From positions 124,001 to 188,000 of the forward strand of contig JALIHJ010000030.1 of NCBI GenBank assembly GCA_022984795.1: a stretch of DNA of 64,000 bases, read 5' to 3'. The translations under genes and the position numbers were made by a program. Numbering within the stretch: position 1 is the stretch's first letter; each line of letters starts with the position of its first letter. The notes beneath the pieces are model-generated. The model was given only the letters and a program-made list of their open reading frames with translations. It searched no databases and was not told the DNA's origin. This document shows, one piece after another, positions 62,685 through 64,000 of this stretch. This DNA comes from Fabrea salina. Lineage: Eukaryota; Ciliophora; Heterotrichea; Heterotrichida; Fabreidae.

Positions 62685-64000
62685 ATGTGGAGTCTACTCC
62701 TATTAACATTAGCAGAAGCAGGTGGAGAATGCACTCGTTACAGCTGTCATAGCGAAGGAATCGACTATGGAAACGTTTGCGTAAACAAAAACATCACCCA
62801 GAATGTTGTTTTAATGCAGGTCTGCCAGACCACTACAGATCCACATTGCGTCGTGGGTCCTGGAGTAACCCAAAACTCTACGTGCGGACCAGAACCCAGA
62901 CCTGTTAGGGAGCCCAAGCTTCCTGGAGAGAATTGTGTTAAGGACTCTGATTGCTTGTCGGATAACTGTGCTTCCAATAAATGCCAGGGCCAACCACTAG
63001 GCGAATCTTGCACATCACACGGTGACTGTAATGTTGGGAACTACTGTGCACAGGACGGAAAATGCAAGACTCAGAAAGGTCAAGGACAGGTTTGCAGAAG
63101 TGACTTTGAATGCGTGAACACCATGGCTTGCAACCGGACTTACTACGAAGAAGGAACATGTGTGTCTTACTACAGTTTAGAAAACGGGCAAACTGTTGGG
63201 ATGTGCTTGACTTGGAACGGACAAGGAGTAACTAACCTGTGCAAGTCAGGAGGCTGTGAAGAAACCATCTTTGACGAAAACGGCACAGGCAAGTGCATAG
63301 AAGAAATCATCAACCCCAATTATGGGAAACCTTGCGAGAAAGACAATGATTGCATAGGAACTGGTAACAAAACACTTGTATCTGGGTCTTGTAAGTGCGG
63401 AATGGACAAGGAAGGCTTCAAGTACTGTGATACCTTCACAGGGGATCTTCCTTCCAAAACCAAGAGGTCGCTTTTGTTGAAACACGTTAACTCCCCAGCA
63501 ATCAAGACTTGCCAAACTCTAGGCAGGTTCGACGAGTACTGCTTGGAAAAGACCCTGACTTCCCATGAAAGACTCCAACTTGCAAGGAACGATTTGCTAG
63601 CTGAAGACTACGGCAGGTACCAAGGAAACGACGACTGCACCAAAGTCATTTACAACCAAAAATACTTCGGACTTTCTGAAAAGGACTTTGAGTGCAAGGC
63701 CTATGCTTGCGGTGGAAGTGACTGGAAAGAAGGAGTGTGCATTGCCTACAACGAAGGAGACAACACCTTTTACTCAAGAGGATGCCCGAACGACTCGCAT
63801 GACTCTTACTGTGACAGCGAACTAGCAGTGAGTAATAAATTCCTGAATGTTACCTGTGGACAAGCCCCTGAACCATCTCCTAAGTACCCTGGAGAGAGTT
63901 GTTCTAACAACACTCAGTGCGTTTCTGGAAACTGTGCAGAAGGAGTGTGCAAAGGCAAACCCAAAGGAGGCAGTTGCTCGCACAACAAAGACTGCGACCC
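62685..64000 (+). CDS. cysteine-rich surface protein, copy B (3' part outside window)
   Basis: 438 residues from ATG 62685, open to the window edge. It begins with the same signal peptide (MWSLLLLTLAEAGG) and cysteine-rich modules as copy A at 4545. Few residues differ (for example Pro to Leu in TGDPPSK, Ser to Thr in LSSHERL, Ile to Val in QCISGNC). No indel exists over this length. A 181-bp gap without a gene separates it from Kae1. Its C-terminal half, probably with the DOMON-like domains, lies beyond the window. Confidence 0.92.
   Translation, partial: MWSLLLLTLAEAGGECTRYSCHSEGIDYGNVCVNKNITQNVVLMQVCQTTTDPHCVVGPGVTQNSTCGPEPRPVREPKLPGENCVKDSDCLSDNCASNKCQGQPLGESCTSHGDCNVGNYCAQDGKCKTQKGQGQVCRSDFECVNTMACNRTYYEEGTCVSYYSLENGQTVGMCLTWNGQGVTNLCKSGGCEETIFDENGTGKCIEEIINPNYGKPCEKDNDCIGTGNKTLVSGSCKCGMDKEGFKYCDTFTGDLPSKTKRSLLLKHVNSPAIKTCQTLGRFDEYCLEKTLTSHERLQLARNDLLAEDYGRYQGNDDCTKVIYNQKYFGLSEKDFECKAYACGGSDWKEGVCIAYNEGDNTFYSRGCPNDSHDSYCDSELAVSNKFLNVTCGQAPEPSPKYPGESCSNNTQCVSGNCAEGVCKGKPKGGSCSHNKDCD
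62685..64000 (+). repeat. arm B of a long inverted repeat (matches 3230-4545)
   Basis: Inverted partner of arm A, about 58 kb away and cut by the window edge, so the full arm length is unknown. Upstream of the ATG only about 15-20 bp remain similar. Confidence 0.95.

Noticed and set aside
1-64000. UGA = tryptophan code as in Blepharisma
   Set aside because: No conserved gene here needs an in-frame TGA; tryptophans in RAD51, photolyase and other families are TGG, and two genes end at TGA.
1-64000. Transposons, viral elements, CRISPR arrays, rRNA
   Set aside because: No transposase, integrase, capsid or reverse-transcriptase motif, no spaced repeats and no rRNA-like segment were seen.

Overview
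The window looks like macronuclear DNA of a heterotrich ciliate (a Stentor/Fabrea/Blepharisma relative). The main evidence is a set of 15-nt introns of the form GTAA-N5-A-N3-AG with an A at position 10, gene packing with almost no intergenic DNA, and many ciliary and signalling genes. About 55 genes were found. Nearly all end in TAA or TAG, two (CDPK and NEK kinases) appear to end in TGA, and no gene needs an in-frame TGA. That fits the standard nuclear code and argues against the UGA=Trp code of Blepharisma. I cannot fix the species. No rRNA, tRNA, transposon, viral element, CRISPR array or telomere was seen.

Layout. 1-6.7 kb: a DYRK kinase running off the left edge, a small membrane protein, a large cysteine-rich/DOMON surface protein (copy A), a class I photolyase and a small membrane protein. 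6.7-18.5 kb: a MED31-HIBCH fusion, RAD51, a small coiled-coil protein, a J-domain protein, a TPX2-family protein, a CDPK, an ATM1-type ABC transporter, a cyclic-nucleotide-gated channel, an unknown protein and ZC3H15. 18.6-30.7 kb: a small signal-peptide/membrane protein, VAP, a coiled-coil protein, a RAP1/TERF2IP-like telomere protein, NIT2 omega-amidase, a SAXO-type protein, an RCC1-repeat/coiled-coil protein, a DHHC palmitoyltransferase, CFAP69 and a 7-TM protein. 30.8-44.8 kb: SCYL2, a secreted protein, a NEK kinase, an M20 amidohydrolase, a 1507-residue membrane protein, a gamma-carbonic-anhydrase-like protein, a Rab, PRIM2 and MAT1. 44.8-64 kb: coiled-coil and Kelch proteins, a GPR180/TMEM145-like receptor, a RecQ helicase, Alba, a 48-codon small gene, a SHIPPO-repeat protein, a stand-alone Utp12 domain, a RING-H2 protein, TMEM42, a CLAMP-like protein, a C2H2 zinc finger, NF-YB, a long coiled-coil protein, an S28 peptidase, Kae1/OSGEP, and then copy B of the cysteine-rich protein in inverted orientation.

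The window is mainly a set of unrelated housekeeping, genome-maintenance (RAD51, RAP1, PRIM2, RecQ, photolyase, Kae1) and ciliary (CFAP69, SAXO, SHIPPO, TPX2, NEK, CLAMP-like) genes, not a pathway cluster. The most unusual feature is the architecture. Seven head-to-head pairs have start codons only 4-13 bp apart over (nearly) pure A/T spacers. Convergent genes share TTAA or CTAA stop codons or overlap by up to 11 bp. Two tandem pairs overlap or abut (RAP1/NIT2 by 8 bp; DHHC/CFAP69 as TAAATG). The most interesting proteins are the MED31-HIBCH fusion and the RAP1 homologue. The two ends of the window are inverted, about 99% identical copies of one surface-protein gene, about 58 kb apart.
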